From: Brasenia schreberi
Lineage: Eukaryota > Streptophyta > Magnoliopsida > Nymphaeales > Cabombaceae
Length of the DNA: 64,000 bases
Direction of reading: 5' to 3'
Assembly: GCA_036023115.1 (NCBI GenBank)
Contig: JAYKKT010000089.1
Coordinates: forward strand, 13,522,001 to 13,586,000
The translations under genes and the position numbers were made by a program. Below are positions 1 to 10,904 of the stretch, piece by piece; the stretch's first letter is position 1; every line of letters starts with the position of its first letter. The notes under the pieces were generated by a model, which had not been told where the DNA came from, did not search any database, and saw only the letters and a program-made list of their open reading frames with translations.

Positions 1-102
1 CGCACACTTTGTACAATGGATTCCCATGCTCATCCGTGCTTCCGCACACAGTAATGTTCGAGCTCACTCCTACGCAACATGGCTTCAGTGGATCTACAAA
101 TC
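1..102 (-). other. GDSL last exon, cut by window start
   Basis: After a GTTTCAG acceptor the minus strand reads FVDPLKPCCVGVSSNITVC and on to PLYKVC, the conserved cysteine-rich stretch that precedes the catalytic DxxH block in plant GDSL lipases. The first G+GA codon matches the phase of exon 4. The intron before it (103-2255) is long because of inserted repeats. Confidence 0.7.
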
Positions 103-712
103 CTGAAACACCAAATATATAGCATTTATGTGACAAATAAAACATAACGAAATATGTAGTCCAACAGATGAAGCACCCCTACTTGGAAAGCAAACCCCCA
201 CACCAAACGTAAGCATGCATGCGCGTTAACACGCACATCACAACAGTGAATCCTAATGGGGAATAAGTCCTTCAATATCCCCTTACTCGTCATGTAAGAC
301 GAGTGAAATCTTATTCCTTTACATCTTATAGAGAATATAATGGTATTTAACCATTATATATTTTCTTTTAGAGCTATGTATTCTAGTTTTCATTAAATTA
401 ATGGCTGCCATATTATCACATATATCACAACAAACTCATTAACTTCAAGTTGCGGTTTATACAATGGCACTAGTCACAACCATACCACAAGCAACATATT
501 CAACTTTTTATCTATACCATATTACACAACCATGTTTATTATACCTCTTCTAAATAAGAAGATATTGTTAGAGATGAATTTGCTATTATCTTTAGGTACT
601 TAAAAGTCAGCACCTGATTTACCACTCATCTTTTCTAATCTTAGAAAGTAACATTGGAATGTACTAACGTTAATATTGAGGTATCTAAAAAGTAGGACTA
701 GTTTAAGATTGT

Positions 713-1165
713 GCTTTGGATGAGAAGTTAAAAGTTCTGTGTTACACATATTTAGATTTAGAACATAATCTTGATAATTGTAGGTCTACCTTAAGTTGCT
801 TAGTTACCTTTGTAAGGGGAACAATCTCTTGCCAATCTAGACTTAAAAAGTGTATTGATTTATCATATATTGAAGCCAAATATATTGAAATTAAAGAAGG
901 TGATAAGGTGTTATTTTGGATGAAAGAGTTCATGCAAGAGCTTGGCTTTATGTAATTGAGGTATGTGTTATATTATGATAATCATAATGCTATTTGTATA
1001 GTGAAGCACTCTACTTTTCACTCAAAGACGAAGTGCATCAATAAAAAAATCATTACATCAAATCGATTGTTGAAGAGGAGTTTGACAATCCCTCAAATAT
1101 GTTGATCAATATTGTTATGATTGAGAAACATGCATTTTGAAGAAAGTTGGTGTACATGAAATTCA
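713..1165 (+). mobile_element. Ty1/copia RNase H remnant in GDSL intron
   Basis: The frame reads YLDLEHNLDNCRSTLSCLV, then GTISCQSRLKKCIDLSYIEAKYI, FWMKEFMQELGF, DNHNAICIVKHSTFHSKTK and finally NPSNMLINIVM. This matches in order the copia RNase H landmarks: RKSTSGY-type block, ISWQSKLQ, ALSTTEAEYIA, LQELG, the FHxRTKHI histidine block and NPADMLTK. A stop at 953-955, missing catalytic residues and a broken frame show it is dead. It lies antisense to the GDSL gene. A purine-rich GAGGAGG-type run near 1210 could be the old polypurine tract, but I cannot define an LTR. Confidence 0.7.
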
Positions 1166-2255
1166 CACTATTCTTTTTCTAAGTAAAGTTTGTGGTTTCC
1201 TTTGGTTAGAGGAGGAGTTTGATGGACCATCATGTCCTTCATATCTACCCAAGGGTCCCACTATTTAATGCATCCATGTTGGCCTTGTGCACAAGAAAAA
1301 AGGCCGATGCCTTAGGGTGTGTGGTTAAGAGAGAACAAAAGAAAGAGAAAAAGGAGTGGCCACTCGGTGTAAGTGTGTTCCGCCATTCAGAAGGTGAAAT
1401 CTATGGGTAAATTTAGGAGTTGCTGAAGGGTTCTGTTGATTCTACCTGCTTTGAGATCGTTTTGGAATTCATATAAATTAAAGAATTTTTACACGATCAT
1501 TCTACCTACTGCATCTATACCAAATCTGCATTTTGGTGAGGTCTTCTTTATTATCATAATTGATTTTATGTTGTTGCTTTCTATATGATTCAAATGAGCC
1601 TCCGATTTTATATTGTTTTACATACTTGTCTAATTTTAAGAATCACATTTTTCCTCTACATTGATCTGATACAGTGGAAATCTTTAGTCTTAATGGCTTA
1701 TGGTTTCTCTTTTTCTAAGTTTTTTTTTAGGTGCATGAATTCTTTTTCATTATTAATTTTATATTTAACCTTATTTTGTTTGATAGAGGTTTTTATTGTC
1801 AAATTGTGAAATCTCAATGTTGGTACTTATTTTGTCATTGGATTTACAGGTTCGACCTTACAATTATGAGTTCATATACTTTAACCAATACCAAAGAGAG
1901 GATGATGGCTTCTATTCTTCTTCCTCCTAGAAAAGGAAAAGAATCTTAAGAAGAAACAAAAAGACAAGCAACATAAATAAAAAAAACTACTTAGGCCAAT
2001 AAAAGAAAACAGGAACAGATTTGTTGCATTTCTCCAACAATTTGATATGTACATAAATGTAATCACCCTCAACCTGTTGGTGAGGGTTCAAGAACCACAG
2101 TGGCTAAAACAACAACAGTCATGTGAGGCTAATATGACATACATATGCATGGAATGTAATAAATGATAATTTACTACGAATTAAGTCGTTTTAATTCTCT
2201 AAAATTTCCTTTTAAGAAGAGAGAGAAATTCAGAAAGCAATGGAATTGAACTTAC
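1166..2255. other. GDSL last-intron sequence, no gene recognised
   Basis: AT-rich sequence with only short chance reading frames. It may contain a decayed 3' end of the copia element. I see no convincing LTR boundary, RNA gene or coding homology. Confidence 0.5.
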
Positions 2256-2543
2256 CCGTCCTATTGTGACCCTGAAAAATGGAATCAAAAGGCGTATAGA
2301 GGTCAACGATGGTGAGTTGTGATGGATGGCTCAGAGGAGAATTGATGGCATCGACGGCTGACCGTAGCAGGCTGTTGTGATGGGTGACAAATTGATTTAT
2401 GAGGTCCATGCAGGAGGAGAATGAGTTGAGCTGTGTTACCACCGGCAGGCAGCCAATTGGCTCCAGGCCCAAAATGACTATTTTCTTCAAAGCAAGTCCG
2501 GTCAGGCGTCTTAGGTCCACGGCCATCTGGTTCACCAGCTTCA
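2256..2543 (-). other. GDSL exon 4
   Basis: It encodes VKLVNQMAVDLRRLTG, then VILGLEPIGCLPVVTQ and LTIVDLYTPFDSIFQ, typical of the second half of plant GDSL lipases. The donor G|GTAAGT is consensus and phase-matches exon 5. The start is uncertain: the ATAG acceptor at 2544-2545 gives phase 1 whereas exon 3 ends in phase 0. Four residues upstream (EFIV) also resemble the family, but a TAA lies just before them. Confidence 0.7.
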
Positions 2544-2961
2544 CTATGAATTCGTTTTAGTTCTAGAATGAAAATCATACCAACAACCATTACTCAAAAT
2601 CTAGCACACAAATATTGGCATCAGTGAAAACCCCATAACTCTATCACCGGATCTAAGATCATGTGAAAATTTTCTAGTTTGGTACCCAAAAACATGTAAC
2701 ATCACATGAGGACCTTTGGAATTTTGTGTTTATCATGGCCAGATACAGCACAATAGCGATTGGGAAATCCATGTAGTCGAGATCATTTAATGTGCATTAT
2801 TGTGTGATAAGGCTTGGTTTTGGTTTTGTATTTGGTTTGTTTAATTATATGAATTGGGAAAGTTTGATAAATAGTCCCAGCTCCACATATATATATATAT
2901 ATCAAATCTTAAGGGTTAGACCCAATAAAGAATCACTAATTGTCAAATTTTCTCTCTCTCG

Positions 2962-3023
<62 letters not shown>

Positions 3024-3529
3024 GTCTGTCTTTTGGTCCACAATCTTATAGAAACATTTTAAATCAATGATAATTTTATTCATAGTTATCATTGTACAAA
3101 TTTCCATCATTAATTTCAAAGAACCGAGTGGTGAAAATGTTTATGAAAGATGATGTATTATGTATTGAAGACGCTATATATATATATATATCCCAAGTCC
3201 GATGATATATTTTTTCATTAGGTAATCTATTTGTCTTCTTTCTCAGTTCTGTTTTTTCATTAGGTAATCTATTTGCCTTTCTTGGACTTTAAGAGTTCTC
3301 CAGCAAGTCTTTTGTACCTCTAGCGGAATTCTCACAAGGTTTGATTGAATCATGAAGGTTGTTCGACCGTAAAAACAAGATTTTCAAACTCCTCTGCATC
3401 CTTTTGACGATTGAGAAAATAGATCTACAGATATTAGGAATTCTCTTTACACTCCGAACATACTACCAAACACAAATCTCTGATGCAAGGATAGAATTCT
3501 CTTTACACTCCGAGTTAAGTATCGGGTAC
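2544..3529. other. GDSL intron 3 with microsatellites
   Basis: Non-coding by inspection. It holds a (TA)n run near 2887, a compound (TA)n-(GA)n repeat at about 2968-3023 and another (TA)n near 3174-3190. A 21-bp stretch, GAATTCTCTTTACACTCCGA plus one base, occurs twice near 3440 and 3495. Confidence 0.6.
2966..3024. repeat. Compound microsatellite (TA)n(GA)n
   Basis: About 13 TA units run directly into about 13 GA units. On the minus strand this is (TC)n then (TA)n, the same order as at 22857 and 62336. Confidence 0.95.
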
Positions 3530-3801
3530 CTCAGTTGTTCCATTATTTAGAAGGTAAGCAGCATAGTCATTGCTTGCAGCCGAGACAAGAGCCACCGACG
3601 ACGACAGTTCGGACGATTTGTATGCACCTTGCTAGAGCAGTTGCTGGAAGTAATCTATCTGCGTGGTTAGGTTCTGCAGTAAAGCAAAAGTGTCGAAAAC
3701 ACCGGTGCCGCAGTATTCGAAATTCATGCCGAATCTCTTCCTATTTCCCGGAGCTCGTCTCACTTTGTAAGGAACGGGAGAAGGAATTCCTAGATATGAA
3801 G
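3530..3801 (-). other. GDSL exon 3 (block III region, in-frame TAG)
   Basis: It starts after TGCAG and reads SYLGIPSPVPYKV, MNFEYCGTGVFDT and QIDYFQQLL, then a TAG at 3632-3634. In the same frame it continues as SSSVALVSAASNDYAAYLL to a possible donor GAG|GTACCC. The family usually has GND where SND is seen here. The frame beyond the TAG is still clearly GDSL-like, so only one base stands between this exon and an open frame. Confidence 0.7.
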
Positions 3802-4379
3802 CTGCATGCATCACAACTTCGTAAGGAAAACTTTCAGACATTATCAACGAAATTGAAGACATAAGATATGACGAAGACTGCAACACGTTTTCAGAAAGAT
3901 GATCATACTCAAAATTAGTTGGAGCACTGGTTTTCCAAATGCAGATTTCCACAAATTAGCGAGTTAATTCATTAAAATCTCATTTCAAACGTGCAACTTT
4001 GGTCAATTTGAACCGGAACCAAATCGAGCTGTAGACCACTTGAAACTGGAACCGGCAAAACCTGGCCGGAAAACGTAACTGAACCCGACTTATTCTCTTC
4101 TCGGTTAAGGTTTAACCGTATTTTAGACTCAAAATTTTCATCCGAAAGTCGACTTGAAGTCCTTGAGTGAGAATGGTCTGATTGACTTGACGTTTTAAGA
4201 AGAATGTCAACAGCACTAGCACTAACTTCATGAGCTCTTAAACATTTTAAAAATTATTACATTCTATCATAATAATGAATCATAATGGCAGAATTAGTGT
4301 GACATTAGACTAGCTGACTAGTTGTGAGTAGTCATAACTACTATTGTCTTATATTCTATCGAAGAGTCATAACGTAGAC

Positions 4380-4520
4380 TTTTTTTTTTTAAAAACGAGG
4401 CAAAAACATAACACACATGCACCTTTGAGAATCGAACTCTCTACATGCTGACCGGTTGTTCCAACGCCTGAGTATTCTTGTAGCCCAGCGCCCTTAACGG
4501 AGGAGAAAGCTTCTTACCAA
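4380..4520 (-). mobile_element. Possible degenerate SINE (tRNA-like B box)
   Basis: On the minus strand a GAGTTCGATTCTC stretch resembles a Pol III B box and is followed about 50 bp later by an A-rich tail ending in A10. No convincing A box or target-site duplication was found. It lies in GDSL intron 2, in the same orientation as the gene. A chance match is possible. Confidence 0.3.
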
Positions 4521-4612
4521 CATAACTCATCCGAGAGGGTCATAATATACAGTAAGAATTCCCCGTGAGTGCTCTGCTGACGCTAAAATCAACAAAGAGA
4601 GAAGGATCGTAC

Positions 4613-4801
4613 CAACAAAGTCTGTGAGGAGACGGCCGTCGGAATATCTGCCGGCCGGTTTACCGGTGAACGTTATCCCATAGGGAGGTTTCCATGAGGA
4701 GGCGAGGAATTCCGGCGTGTTGCCCGTGTCCACGGCAGAGTCCCCAAATACAAAAAGACTCCTTGGCGATTGGTGGTCACCGAAGCCTTCGGTCGTGACA
4801 C
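4613..4801 (-). other. GDSL exon 2 (block I, catalytic Ser)
   Basis: Acceptor CTTAG and donor G|GTACG bound a 189-nt exon. It encodes SLFVFGDSAVDTGN, where the Ser of GDS is the family nucleophile, then the conserved PPYGITFTGKPAGRYSDGR. It ends in phase 1 and joins exon 3 to read DFVASYLGIPSPVPY. Confidence 0.8.
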
Positions 4802-4910
4802 CTAAGATCAACAAAGCAAGTACATCACATAATACACTGCTATATTTTCTCATCATATGCATTAAACGCATTATTCACGCAATGGACTAAGAACATTAGA
4901 AAGGTTTTAC

Positions 4911-4956
4911 CTAAGACAAGCAACAAACTTAGGCACAAGAATGTCCATGGCCCCAT
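4911..4956 (-). other. GDSL exon 1 (signal peptide)
   Basis: ATG at 4956 opens MGPWTFLCLSLLLVLG, a classic hydrophobic signal peptide, followed by a GTAAAA donor. The 46-nt exon leaves one G, which joins exon 2 in frame to give GVTTEG. A downstream ATG at 4871 opens a longer frame that reads through the intron, so the spliced start is preferred. An (ATCG)n run sits immediately upstream of the ATG. Confidence 0.7.
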
Positions 4957-5243
4957 CGATCGATCGATCGATCGAGAGATCTGGATGCTCAATGGTGGAA
5001 CAGGTGGGTGAGTAACAAAGAACCCAAAGAGGTTCCTTTGCAACTAGGCGAAGAAAGGGAAGTAATTGGCGGCCATCAGTCAATGCGGAAAATCGTTGGT
5101 TGAGTGAAGGGATTCTTCAACAATGAAGTTAATGTCGGCATTGTGTCTGCGTGTTGTATTGAAAATAAAAAATGTCAACATCTAGAGAGTCCTACCTAGA
5201 GATCTGAGATCTAGATTAAGGAAACACAGAAAAATACAAAACT

Positions 5244-5251
5244 AAGAAAAC
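5244..5251. repeat. 8-bp hAT target-site duplication (left)
   Basis: AAGAAAAC, identical to 10009-10016. Confidence 0.93.
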
Positions 5252-5261
5252 CTATGTAGCA

Positions 5262-5460
5262 CGGGTACGCCTATTTGGGCGTCGTACCCCGGGTACGCGT
5301 ATGGGTACGTTGAGTACGTACCCATACGCGTTTTGGCATACCGGTACGTCAATACGTATACCGGTACGCATACTCAAACATGAGTACGCCACGTACTGGT
5401 ACCCGGTACGTGGGTGGATTGGATTCGGGTCAGTTGACCTACCGGTACCCGAATCCAATC
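5262..5460. promoter_or_regulatory. hAT left subterminal motif array with 16-bp hairpin
   Basis: Dense copies of GGTACG/CGTACC in both orientations, as expected for hAT transposase-binding subterminal repeats. It contains a perfect 16-bp inverted repeat, ACGCGTATGGGTACGT at 5295-5310 and its complement at 5316-5331, with a 5-nt loop. Confidence 0.7.
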
Positions 5461-5507
5461 CAAACAATAAATAAAACCCTAAGCCTAACTCTCTCGATTC
5501 TTCCCCT

Positions 5508-5613
<106 letters not shown>

Positions 5614-5773
5614 TGTCTCACTACAACTTCCTTCTTCTCAGGCCGATCGCCGATCAGTGCGATCACCAACCGCCGGCCACCGTCGACCACCGTCGACCAC
5701 CATCCTTCATCTATTGACTGCCTGGTACAGTTGTTGCCTTGTTTGTTGTTCTGCTACAGGTTAACGGCACGGG

Positions 5774-5985
5774 GCTCATTTCGTATTGAAGGCATCATGA
5801 TCATGCCGAGCTATCATGTAGACGGGGCATTTGAGCTCTCTGAGTTGTAGTGTTTGTGTGCAATGCAACTGTCTAGATATCTCCTAAAGCTATGCGAAAG
5901 ATAGAGCATTTGAGCTCTCTGAGCTATCGTGGAGATGGGGCATTTGAGCTCTCTGAGCTATCATGATCATTTAAGCTCTCTCTCT
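5774..5985. repeat. Short tandem motif GGGCATTTGAGCTCTCTGAG
   Basis: Three copies of the GCATTTGAGCTCTCTGAG core, near 5826, 5906 and 5939. Two of them continue into GCTATCGTGGAGAT-like sequence. Upstream of the transposase; function unknown. Confidence 0.7.
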
Positions 5986-6828
5986 CTCTTTATAACTTGT
6001 TGTTCAATGACGACTGATGTTTCGTCACCTAACCTGGTTGATTGATTTTGGAAGCGGGGCTGCCTTGCATTTTGTATCCACTCCATTGACATCCCTACCC
6101 TAAGGCCTTAACATCCATTCTTCTTGGCCGCCAGATTAACTCTGTGTGTGCGCATTGTTTCTACTGTGATATATTCAGGTAGAAATGGGGCTCATTTCGT
6201 ATTGAAACATTGAATTGAAGGCATGCCAACATGTTTCATGTTTGTGACATTATGTGGTTTATGTACACTTACAAGTTACAACGTTATGTGGTTTATGTGA
6301 AATAGTTGTCACTTGTCAATGGAATCGGATATATACACTTACAATGTGGTTGCTATGATATGGGAGTAATCCTGTTATATGTGAGTAAGAGAGCTCAAAT
6401 GCAATGTTGCAGAACAATGAAGCACTGTTATATGTGTGCAGCAATCCTGTTATGTGTGTGTGCATCTTTACTTATTGTTATTCGTATATCCTTGTGCTAT
6501 AGTAAAGAGTCATTCTTAGAGTGTGTCCTTGTATTATAAAAGCAATCCTATTCACAGAACAATACACATGATGTATTCTTAGAGTGTTGTCCTTGTGCTA
6601 TATTCTTGTTGCTTTTACAATAGAATCGTGATTCATATGTTAGATACTCAAAACATGCTTGGCTTCTGAGTCATTCTTTGAGTAGCTTTATGCTTCCAAA
6701 CTATGGAATGAACATCCTACTTACGTTAACCTTTCTATTGGTATTTGTTAACCTTTTAACATAGTGTTCAATTATCAATTTATCATAGTAAAGATACCCA
6801 ATGACACCCTCATTTTGTTTATTTTCAG

Positions 6829-9088
6829 ATGTCTAATATGTCTGCTACTGGTAGTACTTCGTCTGCTTCAATCACTAGTAAATTTGCATTTGGAAAACCA
6901 GAAAAAGGTTACCCGCTTTGGGTATATGTGTCATTGTTACAAGACAAAAAGGCAGGAGGTGGAAATGCAAGTTGGCGGTGTAACTACTGTGGTTTAACTT
7001 ATAAAGGTTCATATTTTAGAGTGAAGTGTCACTTATTAAAGGAAAAAAGAAATGGTATAGTTGTTTGTTCGGGTGTTACTGATCAATATCTTTCAGAGAT
7101 GAGATAAATTGAGAGAGAAGCACATGAAAAATCTAGACAATTACAAGTTCCCTTACCTACTGGAACTACAAGTTTGAATCCACCTACACTTGAATCGTTT
7201 GATGGAAGTAAAAGAAAAAGATTAGGTGAAAGCCAATTGGCAAAATCATTTAACAATGAAGCAAGGGATCACTTGACATGTGAAATAGCAAGATTATTTT
7301 ACTCTACAGGTTTGCCTTTTAATGTAGCTAGAAACCCTTATTATGTTAGCGCATTTAAATATGCTTCTAACACCTCAATTTCGGGTTTTACTCCACCTAG
7401 TTACAATGCTATCAGGACTACACTATTGCAGAAAGAGAAAGCTCATTTAATGAGATTGCTTCAACCTATCAAAGATACTTAGCCAGAAAAAGGAGTAAGC
7501 ATAGTTACAGATGGATGGACTGATGTACAAAGAAGACCTTTGATTAACTTTATGACTATTTCAGATGCAGGCCCTATGTTTTTAAGGTCTATTGATTGCT
7601 CTGGTGAGGTGAAAGATAAAAACTTTATTGCGGATGAAATTATGAAAGTTATTAATGAGGTTGGATCTCAAAATGTTGTGCAAGTTATAACAGATAATGC
7701 ACCTGTTTGTAGAGCAGTTGGGATGATTATTGAATCAGTTTATCCTAATGTTTTTTGGACACCATGTGTAGTGCATACATTAAACCTTGCTTTGAAAAAT
7801 ATTTGTCAGCCTAAGAACTCTATAAATAATGAAGTTCCTTATAACGAGTGTTATTGGATAACAGATGTTGCTGATGATGCCATTGCTATTAAAAACTTTA
7901 TCATGAATCATTCTATGAGGTTAGCAATGTATAACCAGTTTGTGCATCTAAAGTTACTTGCTGTTGCTGAAACAAGATTTGCTTCGACGATTATTATGTT
8001 AAAAAGGATAAGAACCATCAAGCATGATCTTCAAAGAATGGTTATCAGTGACCAATGGTCTCATTATAGAGATGATGATGTTTCAAAGGCTGCAGTTGTG
8101 AAAGATATGATCTTGAATGATATTTGGTGAGATAAGATTGATTATATTTTAAACTTTACAAAGCCTATTTATGATATGCTTCGACTATGTAATACTGATA
8201 AGTCAGTCCTTCATTTGGTTTATGAGAAATGGAACTCTATGATCGAGTAAGTAAAGGCAGTTATTTATCAGCATGAAGGCAAAGAGTTGAATGAATATTC
8301 CACCTTCTACAAAGTAGTATATGATATTCTCATTGATAGATGGACCAAAAGTTACACACGACTTCATTGTTTGGCGCATTCTCTAAATCCGAGGTGAACT
8401 CTTTTAAGTTTTACGATTTAAATAACTTTATTTTTGTTCTTATTATGTTGATACTTGATATTTTTGTTTTCTATTTTGTAGGTATTATACAAGGCAATGG
8501 ATTGAAGAAGTTCCTAATAGAATTCCCCCACATAAAGATAATGAAATTTGTGAAGGAAGGAATAAATGTCTGCGAAGGTTCTTTCAAGATCCAAAAGAAA
8601 GGCTAGAAGTTACAAAAGAATTTGTGAAATTCTCAAGCAATGAAGAAGAACTTGGACAATTTGATTGTTTGGAAAATAGATGGAGTTTATCTCCAAAAGA
8701 ATGGTGGGTTATGCATGGGTCATCAATTCCTAAGCTTCAAACGATCGCTTTAAAGCTTCTTTCGTAACCATGCTCGTCTTCATGTTGTGAAAGAAATTGG
8801 AGCACATATTCATTCATCCATTCTTATAGAAGAAATAAGTTAAAGCCTCAAAGAAGTGAAGATTTGGTTTTTGTTCATACAAACCTTCGTCTTCTTTCAA
8901 GAAAGAGTAAGGATTACGTGCAAGGTGAAACAAAAATGTGGGATGTTGGTGGAGATGATTGGGATCCATTGGATGGAGCCGGAATTCTTGAAGTTGCATC
9001 ATTGTCTCTTGATGAACCAAATATAGAAGTAGTCCTTTTTACAGATGATAGTGAAGGAAATACTGAAATCGAGACTGTTGGAGTTTGA
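6829..9088 (+). pseudogene. hAT transposase, four in-frame stops
   Basis: From ATG 6829 the frame gives a BED-type zinc finger (WRCNYCGLTYKGSYFRVKCH), then LPFNVARNPYY, then after 7483 the DUF659-like block (VSIVTDGWTDVQRRPLINF, VQVITDNAPVCRAVG, FWTPCVVHTLNLALK). The catalytic-core Asp positions of the family (TDGW, TDNA) are visible. A likely intron follows SLNPR (donor near 8393, acceptor near 8481), then YYTRQWIEE and the C-terminal dimerisation region (RWSLSPKEWW, IPKLQTIALKLL, LVFVHTNLRLLSRK). Stops TAA 7105, TAG 7480, TGA 8128 and TAA 8248 interrupt an otherwise constant frame, and a frameshift falls near 8760-8840. Length and order match plant hAT transposases of about 700 residues. 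Confidence 0.85.
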
Positions 9089-9854
9089 AACAAAATGTAT
9101 TTAGATTCAAAATATTGTGCTTATAATATGAATTTTGATACAAACTTGTAACTTTTTTGTGTTGATATGCTTCTTGTAATATTTTGTTCGAAATTGGAAT
9201 GATATTGTTTCATAATTCATTGTATGATTGTATCCAAGTTTGTATTTGCTTGTTTGTTCATGAACTATTTAATACGAGTTTGTTGTGAGTTTATGTAATA
9301 TGTAGGAAGATTGCACTACGAAGTACGAGTTTAAAACAGGTATGCCATATCATAATCACTTTCATTTTGTTATACCTTTTTCATTGATTTTGAGCTAACT
9401 TCATGAAAATCGTTCAGATATTAAGATGGATGTGCAAGATATGCATAGCTTTAAATCTGCTTCATTTGATGTTGACATGTTGTGATTGACAAAGGTTTAT
9501 CTATCTCTTCATTAATTCTTTTTTGTATATGTTGGTCTTGCTTATATGTTGTTGACTTCATTATTCTAATTTATGATATTCTTGAAATGATGCTTCTTCA
9601 TGAGGAACTCTTGATTCTCTTATGGGAAGCACTGCAACCCCAATGATAGGGATCGCCTTTTATGTTGGTTTCAGATCTTTTCTTGCAAATTCAATTCACG
9701 ACTTCTGGTATGTGTTTGTTGTTTAATTGTTCTTACTTTGAAGAAGAATATAAATGCCATTCTCATAGTCATAGTTAGAATAAAATTATTCACAAACACT
9801 AGAATGCTCTTTAAAATATAGAATGCTCTATATAATTGTGTGTATATATATATA

Positions 9855-9861
9855 TATATAT

Positions 9862-9900
<39 letters not shown>

Positions 9901-9906
9901 TTTTTT
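9855..9906. repeat. (TTTA)n microsatellite, left arm only
   Basis: About 12 TTTA units after a short TA run, inside the hAT 3' region. The right-arm copy near 59390 keeps only the TA run, which accounts for the roughly 57-bp length difference there. Confidence 0.9.
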
Positions 9907-9910
9907 AATA

Positions 9911-10000
9911 CTGCCGTACCCGTACCTTAGTTTTTTTTAGAAAATTGCGTACCCCGTACCCGTACCCATACCGGGTACCGATACCGTACCCGTATCCATG
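9911..10000. promoter_or_regulatory. hAT right subterminal motif array
   Basis: About ten GTACC/GGTAC motifs within 90 bp of the right terminus, mirroring the left side. Also present at the truncated right-arm copy, 59301-59390. Confidence 0.7.
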
Positions 10001-10008
10001 CAACATAG

Positions 10009-10016
10009 AAGAAAAC
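10009..10016. repeat. 8-bp hAT target-site duplication (right)
   Basis: AAGAAAAC directly after the right inverted repeat. The reverse complement GTTTTCTT is also kept next to the hAT end in the right arm (59284-59291). Confidence 0.93.
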
Positions 10017-10904
10017 CCATTACAACTACCATCTTTAATATGAAGAATTGAAGTTATAAAACACAAAGTATAAAGTTAACATTATCTTTGATTCAAATTT
10101 GCATGGTTGATCTTACCAATTGAATAATAGAGATATGGGTTTTGTGTTGTTCTCTATGAGTTCGTTAAATCCAAATTCTATGTATATGGTAAACAGTTTT
10201 GAGTTAAGAGGAACCAAAATTGCAGTATCACCTTAAGAATGGAAGGAACGGAGATTGCTTTGTAGAATCTTGGAGTTGAATGAATGCATAGGTAAAGAGC
10301 AAGTAGACACTGAAGGCACAATAGTTGACTAGACAGTGCAGTACTGCACTCATGTCGACCTCTGGGAACACGGTAAATTACAGTTGAAAAGGAAGACAAA
10401 AATTTGTTGCTTTTAATTATGTAGACATAAATAAATATTAAAATAAATTGCAAACTTTCTCACCGTGCAAGTTGTGTATTGGAATTTATTGAGGGTCCCC
10501 ATGGCCGAGCAAAACAAGAACTTAATTCAATTACATCAAATGTGTTCAAGCTCTCTAATACTTGATCCAATTCCCTCATAGGAATGTTTTGAGCTGTTTT
10601 AAAGCGCCCACTCGGACGGACAAGGGGTCGAAACGGACCGGACAGACTTTCGGTATTTTCGAAAGGGTACTCCTTTTAGCTTCAATCAAAAGGACTTCCA
10701 ATTTTTTATATTTTCCTTCATTCGGATTTGATTCTATTCCTAATTTAGGATTTTCATGGATAAACCTTTTTCCATTGAGTTAAGCTGTAGGGATATGGGA
10801 AATAATTACCATGGTCCCTTCTGAAGCGTCCCGTGGTTTAAGGCAAAGAGACAGAAAATTGCTCTTTTCAGCTTTGGTTTTTCCTTTTCAATCTTTTTTT
10901 TTTC
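10017..10904. other. Left-arm unique sequence, no gene recognised
   Basis: Its mirror is about 58290-59283. It holds the 62-bp repeat at 10594-10655. Reading frames here are not conserved convincingly between arms beyond neutral identity. No homology recognised. Confidence 0.5.
10594..10655. repeat. 62-bp GC-rich dispersed repeat (copy 1)
   Basis: Begins CTGTTTTAAAGCGCCCACTC and ends in GACTTTCGGTA. Nearly identical copies lie at 24194-24255 (same strand) and at about 58645-58706 (mirror). Its GC content is well above its surroundings. Confidence 0.85.

Larger units (their letters stand above)
1..4956 (-). pseudogene. GDSL esterase/lipase gene, probably inactive, 3' end outside window
   Basis: Five exon blocks on the minus strand (4911-4956, 4613-4801, 3530-3801, about 2256-2543, and 102 down to the window edge) together give a plant GDSL-type secreted esterase/lipase. 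Signs are a short hydrophobic signal peptide, the block I nucleophile region FVFGDSAVDTGN, the block II-like GLEPIGCLP and the FVDPLKPCC start of the last exon. The family hydrolyses ester bonds of lipids or cell-wall and cuticle compounds and is normally exported. Phases agree at the joins of exons 1/2, 2/3 and 4/5. Exon 3 has an in-frame TAG at 3632-3634, the usual GND triad reads SND, and the exon 3/4 phases do not match. The C-terminal DxxH part lies outside the window. I read it as a pseudogene, but a sequence error or a missed mini-exon would leave it alive. Confidence 0.75.

Noticed and set aside
2690..2790. Extra GDSL exon (minus strand reading NRYCAVSGHDKH)
   Set aside because: Superficial likeness to the VSGND block, but that block is already present in exon 3 in the correct order.
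4380..4520. Functional tRNA gene on the minus strand
   Set aside because: B-box-like word only. No cloverleaf, no A box and no terminator in the right place.
4950..4975. (ATCG)n as a regulatory palindrome before the GDSL start
   Set aside because: A short self-complementary microsatellite. No evidence beyond position.
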